From Acidobacteriaceae bacterium (lineage in GTDB: Bacteria; Acidobacteriota; Terriglobia; Terriglobales; Acidobacteriaceae), in assembly GCA_030040395.1 (NCBI GenBank), contig JASHTU010000237.1:1-5990 (forward strand): a DNA stretch of 5,990 bases, in the 5' to 3' direction. The notes beneath the pieces are model-generated. The model had not been told where the DNA came from and did no database searches. It saw only the letters and a list, made by a program, of their open reading frames with translations. The position numbers and the translations under genes were made by a program. Numbering within the stretch: the first letter of the stretch is position 1; each line of letters starts with the position of its first letter. Shown here in pieces: positions 4,838-5,990 of this stretch.

Positions 4838-5990
4838 ATGCCCGAAGAGACCGCTTCCGAAACCGCCAATGCCCAGCCGGCAGTCGCCACCATTGCCGAA
4901 ATCGGCCGGTACGAGGGCCAATCCGTGACCTTGCGCGGGTGGCTCTACAACCTGCGCGAGAGCGGCAAGCTGTTATTCCCGATATTTCGCGACGGCACGG
5001 GGTTGATTCAGGGGGTGGCGCACGTAAAAAGCGTCTCGCCGGCTGTCTTCGACGCGCTCAAAAATCTGACCCAGGAATCGAGTGTCATCGTCGCTGGCAA
5101 GGTGCGGGCGGACAAACGCGCGCCGGGCGGCTATGAGCTCGACGTAGAGAATTTGAAAGTTGTGCAGCGCGTGCCTGAGGCGGACCCGTATCCCATTACG
5201 CTCAAGGAGCACGGCGTCGATTTCCTCATGGAACGCCGGCATCTGTGGGTGCGTTCGCCACGCCAGTCGGCCATCCTGCGCATCCGCGCGGAGATCATGC
5301 GCGCGGCCGCGGAGTTTTTCGATTCGACCGGCTTCATACGCACCGATCCGCCGATTCTGACCCCGGCGGCCTGCGAAGGCACATCGACGCTCTTCCCGGT
5401 GGACTACTTCGGCGACCCGGCGTACCTGACGCAGAGTGGCCAGCTTTACGTCGAAGCGACGGCATTGGCGCTGGGCAAGGTCTATAGCTTTGGGCCCACG
5501 TTTCGCGCTGAAAAATCCAAAACCCGCCGGCATTTGACCGAATTCTGGATGATTGAGCCCGAAGTCGCCTTCATGGACCTCGACGGCCTGCTGGAATTGT
5601 GCGAGAACTGCCTTTCGCACATCGTGCAGAGCGTGCTCAAGAACCGCGGCGCCGAAATGGCGGTGATCGGCCGCGAAACGGCCAAGCTCGAGCCGGTCAA
5701 ACCGCCTTTCCCGCGCCTGCGCTACGACCAAGCTGTGGACATGCTGAACCAGGCCCACCGGGACGGCCATCTTGAGCAGCCCTTCGAGTACGGCAACGAC
5801 TTCGGCTCACCCGACGAGACCTGGCTCAGCTTGCAGTACGACCGGCCGGTGATGGTGCACCGGTATCCGGCCAACGTGAAAGCGTTCTACATGGAGCCTG
5901 ACCCGGAAGATTCGCGCTACGCGCTGTGCGTGGACGTGCTCGCGCCCGAGGGCTATGGCGAAGTGATTGGCGGCTCGCAACGCGTTTCCA
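4838..5990 (+). CDS. asnS: Asparaginyl-tRNA synthetase AsnS (C-terminus off the right edge)
   Basis: This cytoplasmic class IIb aminoacyl-tRNA synthetase charges tRNA-Asn with asparagine using ATP. The visible 384 residues run in frame to the right edge. Residues about 20-115 form the OB-fold anticodon-binding domain: [15 protein letters not shown] (30-44), then [12 protein letters not shown] (49-60). The catalytic domain starts near 131. It shows motif 1 around 147-171 ([15 protein letters not shown]), the substrate region CEGTSTLF (179-186) and [12 protein letters not shown] (196-207), and motif 2 [21 protein letters not shown] (222-242). [10 protein letters not shown] (321-330), [14 protein letters not shown] (339-352) and [11 protein letters not shown] (372-382) follow as expected for AsnRS rather than AspRS. 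Motif 3 lies beyond the edge; the family is usually about 430-460 residues. The ATG at 4838 has only a weak Shine-Dalgarno (AGAAAG, 7 nt away). A TAAAGT at 4807-4812 could be its -10 element. No T-box or Asn-rich leader peptide is seen upstream. Confidence 0.94.
   Translation, partial: MPEETASETANAQPAVATIAEIGRYEGQSVTLRGWLYNLRESGKLLFPIFRDGTGLIQGVAHVKSVSPAVFDALKNLTQESSVIVAGKVRADKRAPGGYELDVENLKVVQRVPEADPYPITLKEHGVDFLMERRHLWVRSPRQSAILRIRAEIMRAAAEFFDSTGFIRTDPPILTPAACEGTSTLFPVDYFGDPAYLTQSGQLYVEATALALGKVYSFGPTFRAEKSKTRRHLTEFWMIEPEVAFMDLDGLLELCENCLSHIVQSVLKNRGAEMAVIGRETAKLEPVKPPFPRLRYDQAVDMLNQAHRDGHLEQPFEYGNDFGSPDETWLSLQYDRPVMVHRYPANVKAFYMEPDPEDSRYALCVDVLAPEGYGEVIGGSQRVS

Noticed and set aside
4973..5770. 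Minus-strand open frame of 265 codons
   Set aside because: It is antisense to asnS, whose class II motifs are unmistakable. The His/Arg-rich product is a mirror of codon bias.

Overview
The window is ordinary chromosomal DNA from a GC-rich bacterium (roughly 60% G+C by eye). It contains six protein genes, two of them cut by the window edges, and no mobile element, CRISPR array, tRNA or rRNA that I can see. The protein mix suggests an Acidobacteriota-like diderm: an exported YXWGXW-repeat protein with an 'NGGPGGI' segment, a DUF3034-like exported protein, and an RGFSRSG-type UppP. This placement comes from recalled family resemblance, not from a search.

Layout, left to right. (1) 1-671, minus: exported YXWGXW-repeat protein, C-terminus beyond the left edge. 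(2) 672-1078: a 407-bp gene-free stretch with one good hairpin. (3) 1079-2020, minus: exported DUF3034-like protein, best read from a TTG start behind a strong Shine-Dalgarno. (4) 2295-3191, plus: uppP, undecaprenyl-diphosphatase, divergent from (3). (5) 3212-3667, minus: a DUF971 (GBBH-like N-terminal domain) protein with two CxCxxC motifs, convergent with uppP across 20 bp. (6) 3668-3862: an intergenic stretch with three perfect palindromes. (7) 3863-4606, minus: XRE-type helix-turn-helix regulator with a C-terminal cupin. (8) 4607-4837: a divergent promoter region with an operator-like inverted repeat and a 9-bp GC hairpin. (9) 4838 to the right edge, plus: asnS, asparaginyl-tRNA synthetase, lacking the last part of its catalytic domain.

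The genes do not form one pathway. uppP (undecaprenyl phosphate recycling) and asnS (translation) are housekeeping genes. The two left-hand genes encode exported proteins. The DUF971 protein and the XRE-cupin regulator lie in the same direction but are separated by 195 bp, so co-transcription is possible but not shown. I found no undescribed multi-gene system. The points most worth checking are the paired metal-site motifs of the DUF971 protein, the palindromes upstream of it, the leaderless-looking starts of uppP and the DUF971 gene, and the operator-like repeat upstream of the XRE-cupin gene.
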